From Leptolyngbya sp. FACHB-321 (GTDB lineage Bacteria > Cyanobacteriota > Cyanobacteriia > Leptolyngbyales > Leptolyngbyaceae), in assembly GCF_014695975.1 (NCBI RefSeq), contig NZ_JACJPI010000014.1, forward strand, positions 37,788 to 101,787: a stretch of DNA of 64,000 nucleotides, given 5' to 3'. The notes beneath the pieces were generated by a model. It saw only the letters and a program-made list of their open reading frames with translations, was not told the origin of the DNA and ran no database searches. The first letter of the stretch is position 1. Every line of letters starts with the position of its first letter. Shown here piece by piece: positions 35,531 through 44,614 of the stretch. The position numbers were made by a program, and so were the translations under genes.

Positions 35531-36733
35531 CTATCGTCTTCCTGTCTGCGACCAGACGCGAGTTGGCAAGCCCCAAACATAGATAAAGCCCTCAGCCGCT
35601 CGATGATCAAACGTATCTTCTGCGCCGTAGGTTGCCAAACCAGGGCTGTAGATGGAGTAAGTAGATTTGCGCCCAACGACGATCGAGTGCCCCTTAAATA
35701 GCTTGACTCGTACAACGCCTGTCACCCGTTCCTGGCTCTTCTTGACGAAAGCATCCAGCGAATCGCGCAGCGGACTATACCACAAACCGTTGTAAACCAG
35801 CTTGGAGTAGGTATCTTCGATGCCACGCTTGTAGTGGATCAGGTCAGGAGTCAAAGTAAGGCTTTCTAAATCCCGATGCGCCTGTATCAAGACCGTTAGT
35901 GCCGGTGTTTCGTACACTTCCCGCGACTTGATGCCGACCAGACGGTTTTCGATCATGTCGATGCGCCCGACGCTGTGAGCACCGACAATCTCGTTAAGCT
36001 GGGTCACAAGCGCCACTGGATCAACAGGTTTGCCATTTAAACTAACGGGAAAGCCTTGCTCAAAACCAATTTCGACATATTCGGGCTGATCGGGCGCATC
36101 AGCAAGCGCTGCTGTCATCGTGTAAACGTCCTCTGGTGGCTCCGTCCAGGGATCTTCGAGCGGTCCAGCTTCGATCGCACGACCCAGCAAGTTTTTATCA
36201 ATACTGTAAGGCGACGATTTTTTCACTGGTGATTCAACGCCAAAGCGTTCACCATAGGCGATCGTCTGTTCACGGCTCATGCCCCATTCCCGTGCCGGAG
36301 TCAGCACTTTAATGTCTGGGTTGAGGGCAGCGATCGCCACATCAAAGCGCACCTGGTCATTCCCCTTCCCAGTACAACCGTGCGCGACGGCATCAGCACC
36401 ATATTCTGCTGCCGCATCGACTAGCAACTTCGCAATGAGCGGTCGCGCCAGTGCCGTCGAAAGTGGATACTGATTTTCGTACAGCGCATTTGCCTGAATG
36501 GCAGGAAACGCATAATCTTTCACAAAATTTTCGGTCGCATCAACGACCAAAGAAACGCTGGCACCAGACTTCAGTGCCTTCTCACGGACGGGTTCTAGCT
36601 CATCGCCCTGCCCCAAGTCAGCCGCGAGCGTAATAACTTCTTCGACTCCCCATTCGTGCATCAGGTAGGGAATGCAGACGGAAGTATCAACTCCGCCTGA
36701 GTATGCCAGTACAACTTTTTTGGCGCGACCCAT
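35531..36733 (-). CDS. argG: Argininosuccinate synthase
   Basis: The 400-residue protein starts [20 protein letters not shown], with the ATP-pyrophosphatase PP-loop [27 protein letters not shown] near residue 116 and the citrulline/aspartate-binding region [19 protein letters not shown] are characteristic. It condenses citrulline and aspartate with ATP in arginine and cyanophycin synthesis. The ATG at 36733 is chosen because it matches family N termini; the frame also allows 12 more residues. The protein is cytoplasmic and tetrameric in known members. It is convergent with the sensor kinase, only 4 bp between stops. Confidence 0.96.
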   Translation of the reverse strand: MGRAKKVVLAYSGGVDTSVCIPYLMHEWGVEEVITLAADLGQGDELEPVREKALKSGASVSLVVDATENFVKDYAFPAIQANALYENQYPLSTALARPLIAKLLVDAAAEYGADAVAHGCTGKGNDQVRFDVAIAALNPDIKVLTPAREWGMSREQTIAYGERFGVESPVKKSSPYSIDKNLLGRAIEAGPLEDPWTEPPEDVYTMTAALADAPDQPEYVEIGFEQGFPVSLNGKPVDPVALVTQLNEIVGAHSVGRIDMIENRLVGIKSREVYETPALTVLIQAHRDLESLTLTPDLIHYKRGIEDTYSKLVYNGLWYSPLRDSLDAFVKKSQERVTGVVRVKLFKGHSIVVGRKSTYSIYSPGLATYGAEDTFDHRAAEGFIYVWGLPTRVWSQTGRR

Positions 36734-36868
36734 GACTGCCTCGGTTGGATAAAAGAACTGAGCAATCATTATGCAGTGAATTGTGACCGATTCATGTCAG
36801 AACGGGTACAGAACATGGAGACAGAAATGGGTTAAGCACCAGAGAGCATTTTGAGTTTTGCGTAAATT

Positions 36869-36910
36869 TAGCCTTCAGCCTTTAACCTTTAGCCTTCAGC
36901 CTTTTGCCTT
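36869..36910. repeat. STRR heptamer tract (six perfect-phase units)
   Basis: TAGCCTT, CAGCCTT, TAACCTT, TAGCCTT, CAGCCTT and TTGCCTT run without a phase break. The tract sits 2 bp from the stop codon of the next minus-strand gene and is the cleanest STRR in the window. Confidence 0.9.
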
Positions 36911-36912
36911 CC

Positions 36913-37308
36913 TTACATCGTCTCATTCGCCTTACAAGTCAGTGTTCCTTCCCTCTGGTTTGGCTGTCCGCCCATCGGCTTCACCGTTAGAGATGGTTGA
37001 TAGGTGGGGTAGCAGCGCACAAGAATAACATCACCGCGAGTGTTGTACAGCACGTGGACAGGTTTGCCGCCCAGAATTGCTGGGACTAACTGAGGTGCCT
37101 GAGGTGCGGTGGCGATCGCTTCAGGACCAAGCTTGACGAGCGCTTCTGGCTGACGGGTCAGTTCAGGCGCAGCCACGGTTGCGGTCATAGGCGCAGCTAG
37201 TTCAGTTGCAGAAAGGGCTGGCGTTGCCTGAAGAAAATGTATGCAGAAGGCTAACGCAAATGCTAAACCAGCCAGAACGAAATACTCTCTCAAAGGGATT
37301 CTCGTCAT
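36913..37308 (-). CDS. Secreted or membrane-anchored hypothetical protein
   Basis: Not recognised. From the ATG at 37308 the product has 131 residues; a TTG at 37323 would add five. Residues 8-35 form a hydrophobic signal or anchor (YFVLAGLAFALAFCIHFLQA). The rest is Ala/Pro-rich with VLYNTRGDVILVRCYPTYQP, a small beta-like unit with one Cys, and a second Cys in the last eight residues (TCKANETM), so a disulfide is possible. It is probably periplasmic. It stands alone between argG and the glucosidase, ending at an STRR tract. Confidence 0.6.
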   Translation of the reverse strand: MTRIPLREYFVLAGLAFALAFCIHFLQATPALSATELAAPMTATVAAPELTRQPEALVKLGPEAIATAPQAPQLVPAILGGKPVHVLYNTRGDVILVRCYPTYQPSLTVKPMGGQPNQREGTLTCKANETM

Positions 37309-37475
37309 GTCTAAGGCTCTCAAACTTGAATAAGCCCTACTGTACCCTTTACTCAGCCGTATTAAACGTTCATGTCGATCGCTGCCACACTGGGACTTAA
37401 ACTTTTCTACAGCCCCGCAAAGGGGAACGCATAAGGCAGAATGGGCGATGGAGACTTGAACGAAGAGGCGTTTTC

Positions 37476-39470
37476 ATGGGGATTAAGTTCGGGCGCGAAG
37501 TTTGTGGTGACCTCGACCAGGCAGCAATGCGGGAGTGGCTTGTCACAAACGGCACGGGCGGCTATGCGTCAGGAACGATCGCCGGGCTGTTAACCCGACG
37601 CTATCACGGGCTACTGGTCGCGGCTCTGAAGCCACCGCTAGGACGGACGCTGATGCTGGCAAAGCTAGATGATACGGCGCTGTATGGCGATCGCTTTTAT
37701 CCGTTGCATACCAATCAATGGGCAGATGGCACTATTGGTCCCCATGGTTATCGCCATCTTGAGCAGTTTGTACTGGATGCGAGCATTCCTACCTGGCACT
37801 ATGCTTGTGCCGATGCGTTGCTGCAAAAGCGGATCTGGATGCACCCCGGCGCAAATACAACCTATGTGCATTATCAACTAGTGCGCTCGACCCAACCGTT
37901 GACCCTAACCCTCAAAGCGATGGTGAATTATCGCGACTATCACAGCAACACACAGGGTAATGGCTGGCGGATGACGATCGTACCAGCCGAAAACGGAGTC
38001 TATGTGTCTGCGTATCCAGAGGCAACACAGCTTTATCTCACCAGCGATCGGGCAGAAGTAACAGCTGCTCATGATTGGTACTACGGCTTTGACCTGTCAG
38101 CCGAGCGCGATCGAGGCTTGAACGATCGCGACGACCATCTCCATGCAGCCACCTTTCAAGCGACTCTACAACCGGGCGAAACACTCACACTCATTGCTAG
38201 CACCGAGCGCAAACCGGAGCGAGACGGCGAAACAGCACTCAGAGTGCGTCGCGCTTACGAGCAAAAGCTATTGGGGCTATGGCACAGTAACCGACCCGTT
38301 GACACCAAAGACATTCCCGCCTTTGCCAACCGCTTAGTGCTAGCTGCCGATCAGTTTATTGTGCAGCGATCGACCCCAGAAGAACCGCACGGCAAAACCA
38401 TCATTGCAGGCTACCCCTGGTTCAGCGATTGGGGACGCGACACGATGATCAGCCTGCCAGGACTCACCCTTGCAACGGGTCGTCCTGACGTTGCCCGTTC
38501 CATCCTGCGAACCTATGCCCGTCATGTGAATCAGGGCATGATTCCCAACCGCTTCCCCGATGCTGGCGAGCAGCCCGAATATAACACCGTAGACGCAACG
38601 CTCTGGTTTTTTGAAGCCGTCCGCGCCTACTATGGCGTCACCGAAGATGAAGATCTGGTGCAAGAACTCTTTCCTGTGCTAGCAGACATTGTGGATTGGC
38701 ACTGTCGCGGCACTCGCTACAATATCCATCTTGATTCTGCCGATGGGTTACTCTATGCCGGTGAAACAGGGATGCAGCTTACCTGGATGGATGCCAAAGT
38801 GGATGATTGGGTGGTAACGCCCCGTATTGGCAAGCCGATTGAAGTCAATGCTTTGTGGTACAACGCGCTACGGACGATCGCCAAACTTGCCCGCATCGTC
38901 GGCAAACCCCACCAGGAATACGAAGCAATGGCAGATCGAGTGCTGGCACGCTTTTCGCGCTTCTGGCATCCCGAACTAGGGTATTGTTACGATGTCCTTG
39001 ATGGTCCTGATGGAGATGATGCATCCCTCCGTCCCAACCAGCTTTTTGCTGTCTCACTACCCGAAAGCCCGTTGACGATCATGCAGCAGAAGAGTGTTGT
39101 GGATGTTTGTGGACGCACGCTGCTGACTTCACACGGGCTACGATCGCTCGATCCCAATCATCCGCAGTATCAGGGCACCTATGGGGGTGATCAGCTTCAG
39201 CGCGACGGAGCCTATCACCAGGGTACGGTTTGGGGCTGGTTGATGGGTTCCTTTGTCCTGGCACATTTGCGGGTTTATGGTGAACCAGCGAAAGCCCGCG
39301 CCTTTCTAGAACCAATGGCAAATCAGTTCTCGATTCATGGCGTTGGCAGCTTGAGTGAAATTTTTGATGGCGACGCACCTATGAAGCCCCAAGGCTGTAT
39401 TGCCCAGGCATGGACGATCGCCGAAGTGCTACGGGCATGGTTAGCGACAGAAGTAGAAAGTAGAAGCTAG
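37476..39470 (+). CDS. Amylo-alpha-1,6-glucosidase (bacterial glycogen-debranching type, GH133)
   Basis: The 664-residue protein has the bacterial GDE architecture: an N-terminal beta-sandwich domain (GDE_N type) at about 10-240, starting REWLVTNGTGGYASGTIAGL, then an (alpha/alpha)6 barrel at about 280-655. Barrel landmarks are GYPWFSDWGRDTMISLPGLT near residue 316, with the likely catalytic Asp, NRFPDAGEQPEYNTVDATLW near 359 and GETGMQLTWMDAKVDDWVVT near 428. It removes alpha-1,6 branches from glycogen or acts on related oligosaccharides. It is cytoplasmic with no signal peptide. The start is MGIKFGREVCGDLDQ, typical of the family. It is monocistronic. Confidence 0.93.
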   Translation: MGIKFGREVCGDLDQAAMREWLVTNGTGGYASGTIAGLLTRRYHGLLVAALKPPLGRTLMLAKLDDTALYGDRFYPLHTNQWADGTIGPHGYRHLEQFVLDASIPTWHYACADALLQKRIWMHPGANTTYVHYQLVRSTQPLTLTLKAMVNYRDYHSNTQGNGWRMTIVPAENGVYVSAYPEATQLYLTSDRAEVTAAHDWYYGFDLSAERDRGLNDRDDHLHAATFQATLQPGETLTLIASTERKPERDGETALRVRRAYEQKLLGLWHSNRPVDTKDIPAFANRLVLAADQFIVQRSTPEEPHGKTIIAGYPWFSDWGRDTMISLPGLTLATGRPDVARSILRTYARHVNQGMIPNRFPDAGEQPEYNTVDATLWFFEAVRAYYGVTEDEDLVQELFPVLADIVDWHCRGTRYNIHLDSADGLLYAGETGMQLTWMDAKVDDWVVTPRIGKPIEVNALWYNALRTIAKLARIVGKPHQEYEAMADRVLARFSRFWHPELGYCYDVLDGPDGDDASLRPNQLFAVSLPESPLTIMQQKSVVDVCGRTLLTSHGLRSLDPNHPQYQGTYGGDQLQRDGAYHQGTVWGWLMGSFVLAHLRVYGEPAKARAFLEPMANQFSIHGVGSLSEIFDGDAPMKPQGCIAQAWTIAEVLRAWLATEVESRS

Positions 39471-39774
39471 AGCACAGGGGTAGGCTCTAAGTTAAGCCTA
39501 GCTTCTCAAAGCTTGAAACGGCTGGTGATAGTATTGTTCTTCGCTCAGTGGAAACCGTTGCTCAACATTCCATTGATTGCCTAAATTTTAGTTTCGATCA
39601 AACTGTTAGCGGAATCCACTATTGTGGCGCGAGCGATCAAGTAACACTAACGTTGGTTCTAGCCGTCAAATTTCTGTTAAGTAACGTAACGATGTGACAA
39701 ATTACACAATTGAGCGTCTGAGCAATCATTAGGATTTTGCCTGTCACCGCAAAATGGCATAGGGTAGGCAATCA
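39471..39774. other. Intergenic region upstream of the acetamidase gene
   Basis: No gene. It must contain the promoter of the acetamidase-like gene. The 5' part is the downstream region of the glucosidase gene with no clear terminator. No repeats were seen. Confidence 0.4.
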
Positions 39775-41088
39775 ATGGCACAGCATCATCACGAGCACGA
39801 TCATACTAATCATGGGCATAGCGAGCATCACCACGACCCTAATGTTATTAGCGACACTAAGGATAAAAAATCACTTGCTGATGCGACAGAAGCAGAATTC
39901 TTAAAGAAACATCCCACCTACCTTTCGCAGCAATCCCGACGGGCGTTTTTGGCATCTGCTGGAGCCGCCGCCGCACTAGGGTCAAACTTTGCGGTCAGCT
40001 TTTTGCGGGGTGACAAAGCCGAGGCAAAAAACGAAACTCTCATGGCTGCCGATATGATTCGGGATGCCAAAAACATTCACGTCCTGAAAGCAACACCAGA
40101 GACGTGCTTTTGGGGCTACTTTGACAAAACGCAACCGCCCGTTCTCACAGTGAATCCGGGTGACATTGTGTACATTGAAGCGCTGACACACCATGCGGGC
40201 GATGCTCCCGATTTGCTGATGGATGCAGGTGTGAAGGCGGTTTACGACAAAGTGACCGATCGTGGTCCTGGTGTGCATATCATGACGGGACCGATCGCAG
40301 TCAACGGTGCAGAACCCGGCGATACTCTCATGGTACGGATTCTTAAGACCGAACCGCGACTGCCCTACGGCAGCAACATTGCAGCAAACTGGGGCTATCT
40401 ATACGATACGTTCAAAAAAGAGCGCATCACCATTTACAAAATTGATATGGAAGCCGCGCTGGCATATCCTGCCTTTGCTTACGACTTCAAAGGTCGACCC
40501 AAGTACGACACGCCTGGTTTCATCACGCCTCCCAACGCGGCAGCACGGGAAAAAATCAAGATGAAGGTGTCGATTCCGCTGCGCCCCCACTTTGGTGTCA
40601 TGGGCGTGGCACCCCAGGAAAGTGGACGCATCAACAGCATTCCACCCGGTCCCTTTGGCGGCAATATCGACAACTGGCGCATTGGGGCAGGCGCAACGAT
40701 GTATTACCCTGTCTTCAACAAAGGCGCGAACTTCTTTGTGGGTGATAGCCACATGGCACAGGGTGATGCAGAATTAGCGGGAACGGCGATCGAAGCCTCC
40801 ATGAACTCCTACATCCAAATCTTTGTGCTCAAAGATTTCCCCATCACCAATCCCATCCTAGAAACCGATTCGCATTGGATTACCCACGGCTTCAACCAGG
40901 ATTTAAACAAAGCAATGCGTCAAGCCGCTGACCAAATGCTGGACTTTCTCACAACCAAACGCAAGATGAGTGCCGATGAAGCGTACTCCATGATTTCCGT
41001 TGGCGTTGACTTTGGTGTGACGCAGGTTGTAGACATCCGCCAAGGTTGCCACGCTGCTGTCCCCAAGAACCTGTTTGTGCCGACTTAG
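39775..41088 (+). CDS. Acetamidase/formamidase-family protein with His-rich leader and twin-arginine motif
   Basis: The 437-residue protein belongs to the FmdA/AmdA acetamidase/formamidase family (PF03069), amidohydrolases that release ammonia from short amides. Landmarks are HHAGDAPDLLMDAGVKAV, GPIAVNGAEPGDTLMVRILK, PHFGVMGVAPQESGRINSIP and FFVGDSHMAQGDAEL with metal-site residues. Two oddities stand out. Residues 4-20 contain ten His in a short stretch. A Tat-like motif SRRAFL with RR at 55-56 is then followed by an Ala-rich hydrophobic stretch (AFLASAGAAAALG). If Tat-exported and cleaved, the His cluster would stay on the cytoplasmic side of the leader. A non-cleaved membrane anchor is an alternative. 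The start ATG is the only one upstream of the Tat motif. It is monocistronic. Confidence 0.85.
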   Translation: MAQHHHEHDHTNHGHSEHHHDPNVISDTKDKKSLADATEAEFLKKHPTYLSQQSRRAFLASAGAAAALGSNFAVSFLRGDKAEAKNETLMAADMIRDAKNIHVLKATPETCFWGYFDKTQPPVLTVNPGDIVYIEALTHHAGDAPDLLMDAGVKAVYDKVTDRGPGVHIMTGPIAVNGAEPGDTLMVRILKTEPRLPYGSNIAANWGYLYDTFKKERITIYKIDMEAALAYPAFAYDFKGRPKYDTPGFITPPNAAAREKIKMKVSIPLRPHFGVMGVAPQESGRINSIPPGPFGGNIDNWRIGAGATMYYPVFNKGANFFVGDSHMAQGDAELAGTAIEASMNSYIQIFVLKDFPITNPILETDSHWITHGFNQDLNKAMRQAADQMLDFLTTKRKMSADEAYSMISVGVDFGVTQVVDIRQGCHAAVPKNLFVPT

Positions 41089-41376
41089 CGCACTAGAGTT
41101 AACGCACCAGGAATCATGTTGTCTTACACCTGTAGCGAACAAGTACTCATTCAGACCCTCAAGCCTTTTCAGCCCCAAAGACTTGATAACGTTCTCATTT
41201 GCTTTAGTTCAAAACAGGATCAGCTGGTGTGATCTAAATGGATAGGAGTCGCTAGCCTTATGGGCATACTTGGTATTAATTGCGACTGGCTACCGTTTGA
41301 TCACACTGTATCTGTTGACGGCTTATACGGCTGCAAGACCTGGTAGCAAGGCAAGAAGCAAACTGAAGAGGGCATT

Positions 41377-41784
41377 ATGCAACGCACACTTTACCTAGGT
41401 CTAACACTTCTTTGTCTTATCGGTATGTCAACAACTGCCATAGCAAAAGGAAAACCACAGCAACAACAGACATCGCAGAGTACAGGGCAACAAATCGAGC
41501 AAGGCAATACACAGCCATACAACCAGCCGCAGCTAGATGGGCAACAAACGGAGCAAGGGCGCTATTTACCATGCCAAATGCAAAGCTCAAATGTGCAACC
41601 ACAATTTGGCTCTCAGTCATTCGGTGCATCAAACGCGAAGCCAAGCCGCTCGAATAAAGGTGGGCGCGTCCGTGGGCGCGATCGTGCTCAACAGGTTCAC
41701 CAGATGAACAATCTTGCGAAAAAGCAGCGTGCAGCAGGAAACCTCTCAATGCAACAAGGTAACTGTTTGCAACCCCGCAACTAA
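41377..41784 (+). CDS. Gln-rich secreted hypothetical protein
   Basis: The 135-residue product has a clear signal peptide at residues 1-23 (LYLGLTLLCLIGMSTTAIAK). The mature part is Gln/Asn/Ser rich (QQQQTSQSTGQQIEQGNTQP), with a repeated GQQxEQG pattern, so probably disordered. A basic segment (NKGGRVRGRDRAQQVHQMNN) lies near residues 90-110. Two Cys are in the mature region, one at the very end. The start is backed by AAGAGGGCATT before the ATG. No family is recognised. It is probably exported to the periplasm. A hairpin follows 12 bp after the stop. Confidence 0.7.
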   Translation: MQRTLYLGLTLLCLIGMSTTAIAKGKPQQQQTSQSTGQQIEQGNTQPYNQPQLDGQQTEQGRYLPCQMQSSNVQPQFGSQSFGASNAKPSRSNKGGRVRGRDRAQQVHQMNNLAKKQRAAGNLSMQQGNCLQPRN

Positions 41785-41795
41785 ACGAGATTCAT

Positions 41796-41831
41796 AAGGG
41801 GCTTTGAGAACGTTGTCTCCTTCAGCCCCTT
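41796..41831 (+). terminator. Hairpin downstream of the Gln-rich gene
   Basis: AAGGGGCT at 41796-41803 pairs with AGCCCCTT at 41824-41831 around a 20-base loop. No T-run follows, so termination efficiency is uncertain. Confidence 0.5.
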
Positions 41832-42190
41832 CCAAGTAATCTTTGGGTAAGACAGTTGATCAGTGTAGTTAACCGAACCATTAACAGGACAGATTTGCTA
41901 CAAAACAATGTTCAAACTCTTTGAAGACTGCTAATACAGTCATCTATCAGTCAGAGCGTAACGCAAACAAGTTATCACACGTTAAATCGCGCCCTTGTCA
42001 TCCACACTTTAGTCTCGAGCTAAATCTTGCTTTAAGACGAATCCCAAAGGGTTGACTTGTAGTTTGAAACCCTTTCCCAACAAATCTTTTGGTCAGAAGC
42101 ACGGCTTGCTATCGAGCCACTTGATCTAAGCTGCTATCAGGTAGAAGTGCCATCTTCGCTCAGCAGAAAACCGAAGCGGATCTCAGCCAA
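41832..42190. other. Intergenic region
   Basis: No gene is supported. The downstream hypothetical frame opens at 42125 after a TGA; the residues before 42191 include AIFAQQKTEADLSQ, which resembles the end of a signal peptide with no preceding hydrophobic stretch in frame. So the next gene may be 5'-truncated here. Confidence 0.4.
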
Positions 42191-42487
42191 TTGACCACGC
42201 TTGGTCTGAAAGATCTGGCTGTAAAGCCAGTGAAATCGGGTGTCTCGGTCTATAGCCTTCTCCTCAATCCTAAGGGCGGCATGAATTCCGAGTTCATCAA
42301 AATCACCTCATCTGCTAACTACAAGGACAGTGGGAACTATTGGCTTGTACTTAAGGGCAGTTGCACTATCGATCGCCCACCCTTTGGTCAGAACATATGG
42401 GTGATTACAAAAACGGTGGAACCTCAGTTTTACAAGGTCAGTGCGATGAAAGGTAAGGCTTGTTTAGCTCTAGGTCTTTCGTTCTAG
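42191..42487 (+). CDS. Hypothetical protein, possibly 5'-truncated
   Basis: Not recognised. The TTG at 42191 gives 98 residues. The sequence has a small-domain pattern with YSLLLNPKGGMNSEFIKITS and WVITKTVEPQFYKVSAMKGK, and two Cys that could form a disulfide (GSCTIDRP and GKACLALG). The frame is open 66 bases further upstream to a stop at 42122, and that leader ends with AIFAQQ as if a signal-peptide cleavage site had lost its hydrophobic core. So it may be the remnant of a secreted protein. It lies at the edge of a decaying locus. Confidence 0.4.
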   Translation: MTTLGLKDLAVKPVKSGVSVYSLLLNPKGGMNSEFIKITSSANYKDSGNYWLVLKGSCTIDRPPFGQNIWVITKTVEPQFYKVSAMKGKACLALGLSF

Positions 42488-42520
42488 TCTGCGCTCAAGC
42501 TGTTGCTGCTTTGCTATAGC

Positions 42521-42536
42521 GTTACATTGATGTAAC
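42521..42536. promoter_or_regulatory. 7-bp inverted repeat GTTACAT-TG-ATGTAAC
   Basis: The arms are perfect and separated by two bases, as in many dimeric regulator sites. It lies 34 bp after the stop of a hypothetical gene and 84 bp beyond the 3' end of an AraC remnant, so it is not obviously a promoter element. Confidence 0.25.
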
Positions 42537-42619
42537 AGAGAAGGACAAGGAGAGGGCGATCGCAATACTCAGTTTTTGGTCTAAGAAAAGCTATGTTGGT
42601 CCCAGTTGGGCAGTTGCTC

Positions 42620-42979
42620 TCAGCGTTCCACATCGCGCATCGGTGGTGCACCAAAATGCCGCTTGTACTCCCGGTTGAAGTGCGAGGCATCATCGTATCC
42701 CACTTGATAAGCTGCACTGGTTGCATCCAGGTTTTGCCCCAGCATCAGACGGCGAGCCTCCTGGAGCCGCAGCTGCTTCTGAAACTGCAATGGACTCATG
42801 GCAGTAACTAATTTGAAGTGGTGATGAAAGCCCGGTACACTCATGCCCAGTTCTCGTGCAATGTCTTCAATCCGCAGCGGTCGGTTAAAGTCTTTCCGTA
42901 GGCGATCGACGGGTCTGGCAATGGTTAACGCAATGAAACGTGATTCTAGCTGCTTGCAAGCGTCTGGATTTTTATTCAA
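42620..42979 (-). pseudogene. AraC-family regulator remnant (C-terminal DNA-binding domain only)
   Basis: The 119 codons encode the two helix-turn-helix units of AraC proteins: [40 protein letters not shown], and [20 protein letters not shown]. The exact sequence pattern, ending PPMRDVER, belongs to the branch with the AraC_N ligand domain. That domain, about 170 residues, is missing, and no trace is seen upstream at 42980-43268. The family-like sequence starts only at about residue 21 ([11 protein letters not shown]), so the first 20 codons come from unrelated DNA. This is a 5'-deleted pseudogene. Intact relatives often lie divergent to alcohol dehydrogenase and aldo/keto reductase genes, which matches this place. 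Confidence 0.8.
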
Positions 42980-43268
42980 GCGACAACTTAGGTTTTATTA
43001 AGTAAGGGGTTTGTCCCCTGACAACCCAAAAGGCAGCAAGGTTAGCCTTGATGCTTCACAATTTCCATTCCTACTAATAGAGGAAACGATTAGTGCTCAA
43101 TCTCTACGATTGGGTCAGCAATTGGCATGGCATCAAGTAAAGGAATTTAGAAAATAGCTATCAAACACAGCCTACTGCCAAAAGGCTGGGCGATAGCATC
43201 GTGGACTGGATGAAAAAAAACAGTGACGAACCGTACCAGACATCCAACGTAAATCAATAGGAGCATTC

Positions 43269-44330
43269 ATGTACAACGCTAAAGCTTACTCCGCTACCAG
43301 TGCAACATCGCCACTGGCATCCGACACGATCGTACGGCGCAATCCAACCGAACACGACGTGCAGATCGAAATCCTCTTCTGCGGCATCTGCCATTCGGAC
43401 CTCCATTCGGTGCGTGATGAGTGGAGCGAATTCATGTCTACAACCTACCCGATTGTGCCCGGTCATGAGATTGTGGGACGGGTCACTGAGGTTGGTTTGG
43501 CAGTCACTAAGTTCAAGTCCGGCGATCTAGTGGGAGTCGGCTGCATGGTCGATTCCGATGGGGTCTGTCCCCGTTGCCAAGCAGGTCTTGAGCAGTTTTG
43601 CCAAACTGTGATCTTCACCTACAACTCCCCAGACAAACACCAGACTGCTCCGGTTACCTACGGTGGCTACTCAGATAGCATCGTCGTCGATCAACGCTTC
43701 GTCCTGCGCGTTCCCCAAAACCTTGAGTTAGCTGGAGTTGCGCCGCTCCTTTGTGCTGGAATTACAACCTACTCGCCACTCCGTCACTGGGGCGTCACAG
43801 CGGGTAAGAAAGTAGGCGTAGTTGGTCTTGGTGGGTTGGGTCACATGGGCGTGAAGCTTGCTCATGCAATGGGAGCACACGTTGTTGTCTTTACTACGTC
43901 CCTCGGCAAGACGGAAGACGCGCTGCGCTTGGGTGCCGATGAGGTCGTTGTCTCTCGCAATGATGACGAGATGCAAAAGCACGCTGGTAGCTTCGATTTC
44001 ATCCTCGACACCGTCTCTGCCAAACATGATATTAACGCCTATCTCAACTTGCTCAGCCTGGATGGCAACATTACCCTGGTCGGTGCACCCGAAAAGCCCC
44101 TGGAGGTTGCCGCATTTAGCCTGCTCATGGGTCGCCGCAGTCTCTCTGGCTCAAGCATCGGTGGCATTGCCGAAACTCAGGAGATGCTCGACTTTTGCGG
44201 TGAACATAACATCACTGCTGATGTGGAAGTCATCCCTATCCAAAAAGTCAACGAAGCGTACGATCAACTGCTTAAGTCCGATGTGAAATACCGCTTTGTG
44301 ATTGATATGGCATCTCTGAAAGCTGAATAA
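43269..44330 (+). CDS. Zinc-type NAD(P)-dependent alcohol dehydrogenase (CAD-like)
   Basis: The 353-residue medium-chain dehydrogenase resembles cinnamyl-alcohol/aldehyde reductases of the YahK type. The catalytic zinc ligands are visible: Cys41 in FCGICHSDLH, His66-Glu67 in PGHEIVG and the later Cys in LLCAGITTYSP. The coenzyme motif is VGVVGLGGLGHMGVKLA near residue 179. The structural zinc lobe is altered: the usual C-x2-C-x2-C-x7-C reads D97-GV-C100-PR-C103-...-C111, so the first Cys is Asp. It probably reduces aldehydes with NADPH in the cytoplasm. The start is set by TAGGAGCATTC before the ATG. It is the only intact gene in a cluster of broken redox genes and is followed immediately by an aldo/keto reductase remnant. 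Confidence 0.9.
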   Translation: MYNAKAYSATSATSPLASDTIVRRNPTEHDVQIEILFCGICHSDLHSVRDEWSEFMSTTYPIVPGHEIVGRVTEVGLAVTKFKSGDLVGVGCMVDSDGVCPRCQAGLEQFCQTVIFTYNSPDKHQTAPVTYGGYSDSIVVDQRFVLRVPQNLELAGVAPLLCAGITTYSPLRHWGVTAGKKVGVVGLGGLGHMGVKLAHAMGAHVVVFTTSLGKTEDALRLGADEVVVSRNDDEMQKHAGSFDFILDTVSAKHDINAYLNLLSLDGNITLVGAPEKPLEVAAFSLLMGRRSLSGSSIGGIAETQEMLDFCGEHNITADVEVIPIQKVNEAYDQLLKSDVKYRFVIDMASLKAE

Positions 44331-44339
44331 CTGGAGAAA

Positions 44340-44482
44340 AACATTGGGGCTATCTCCGTTGAACTTGCACCTGATGATCTACGTGACATTGATAGCGCGG
44401 AGCCAAAATTACGGTGCAAGGGGCGAGATACCCCAAAAAGCTGGAGCCGATGACGGGGTGTGAAGGATTGTGGATTGAATAA
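44340..44482 (+). pseudogene. Aldo/keto reductase remnant, C-terminal end with a frameshift
   Basis: Translation gives NIGAISVELAPDDLRDIDSA in one frame and then KITVQGARYPKKLEPMTGCE in the next, joined by a single-base slip near 44400. These are the last ~50 residues of AKR-type reductases, where VELTPDDLREIDSA and VQGARYPE are typical. Nothing of the preceding barrel is present. It starts 9 bp after the alcohol dehydrogenase stop. Confidence 0.8.
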
Positions 44483-44493
44483 ATCTGCAATCT

Positions 44494-44559
44494 GTAGGGG
44501 AGGGTTTAGCAGACCAATCTGCACCTTGCAATGGATTTAACGGCATAACCCGCCCCTAC
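44494..44559. repeat. GTAGGGG(A/C)GGGTT inverted repeat, 66 bp
   Basis: GTAGGGGAGGGTTTAGC at 44494-44510 faces the reverse complement GTAGGGGCGGGTTATGC at 44559-44543. The arm is nearly identical to the inner arm of the element at 30692-30758. It sits between two aldo/keto reductase fragments and could mark a rearrangement point. Confidence 0.6.
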
Positions 44560-44614
44560 TAAATATCCAACTTAATTTAATTCCCATTTCTAAACGATGA
44601 AAACAATCTTCTCT

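Noticed and set aside
36869..36910. Short regular repeats that could suggest a CRISPR array
   Set aside because: The units are 7 bp with no spacers, which is the STRR pattern. No CRISPR repeats or cas genes are present in the window.
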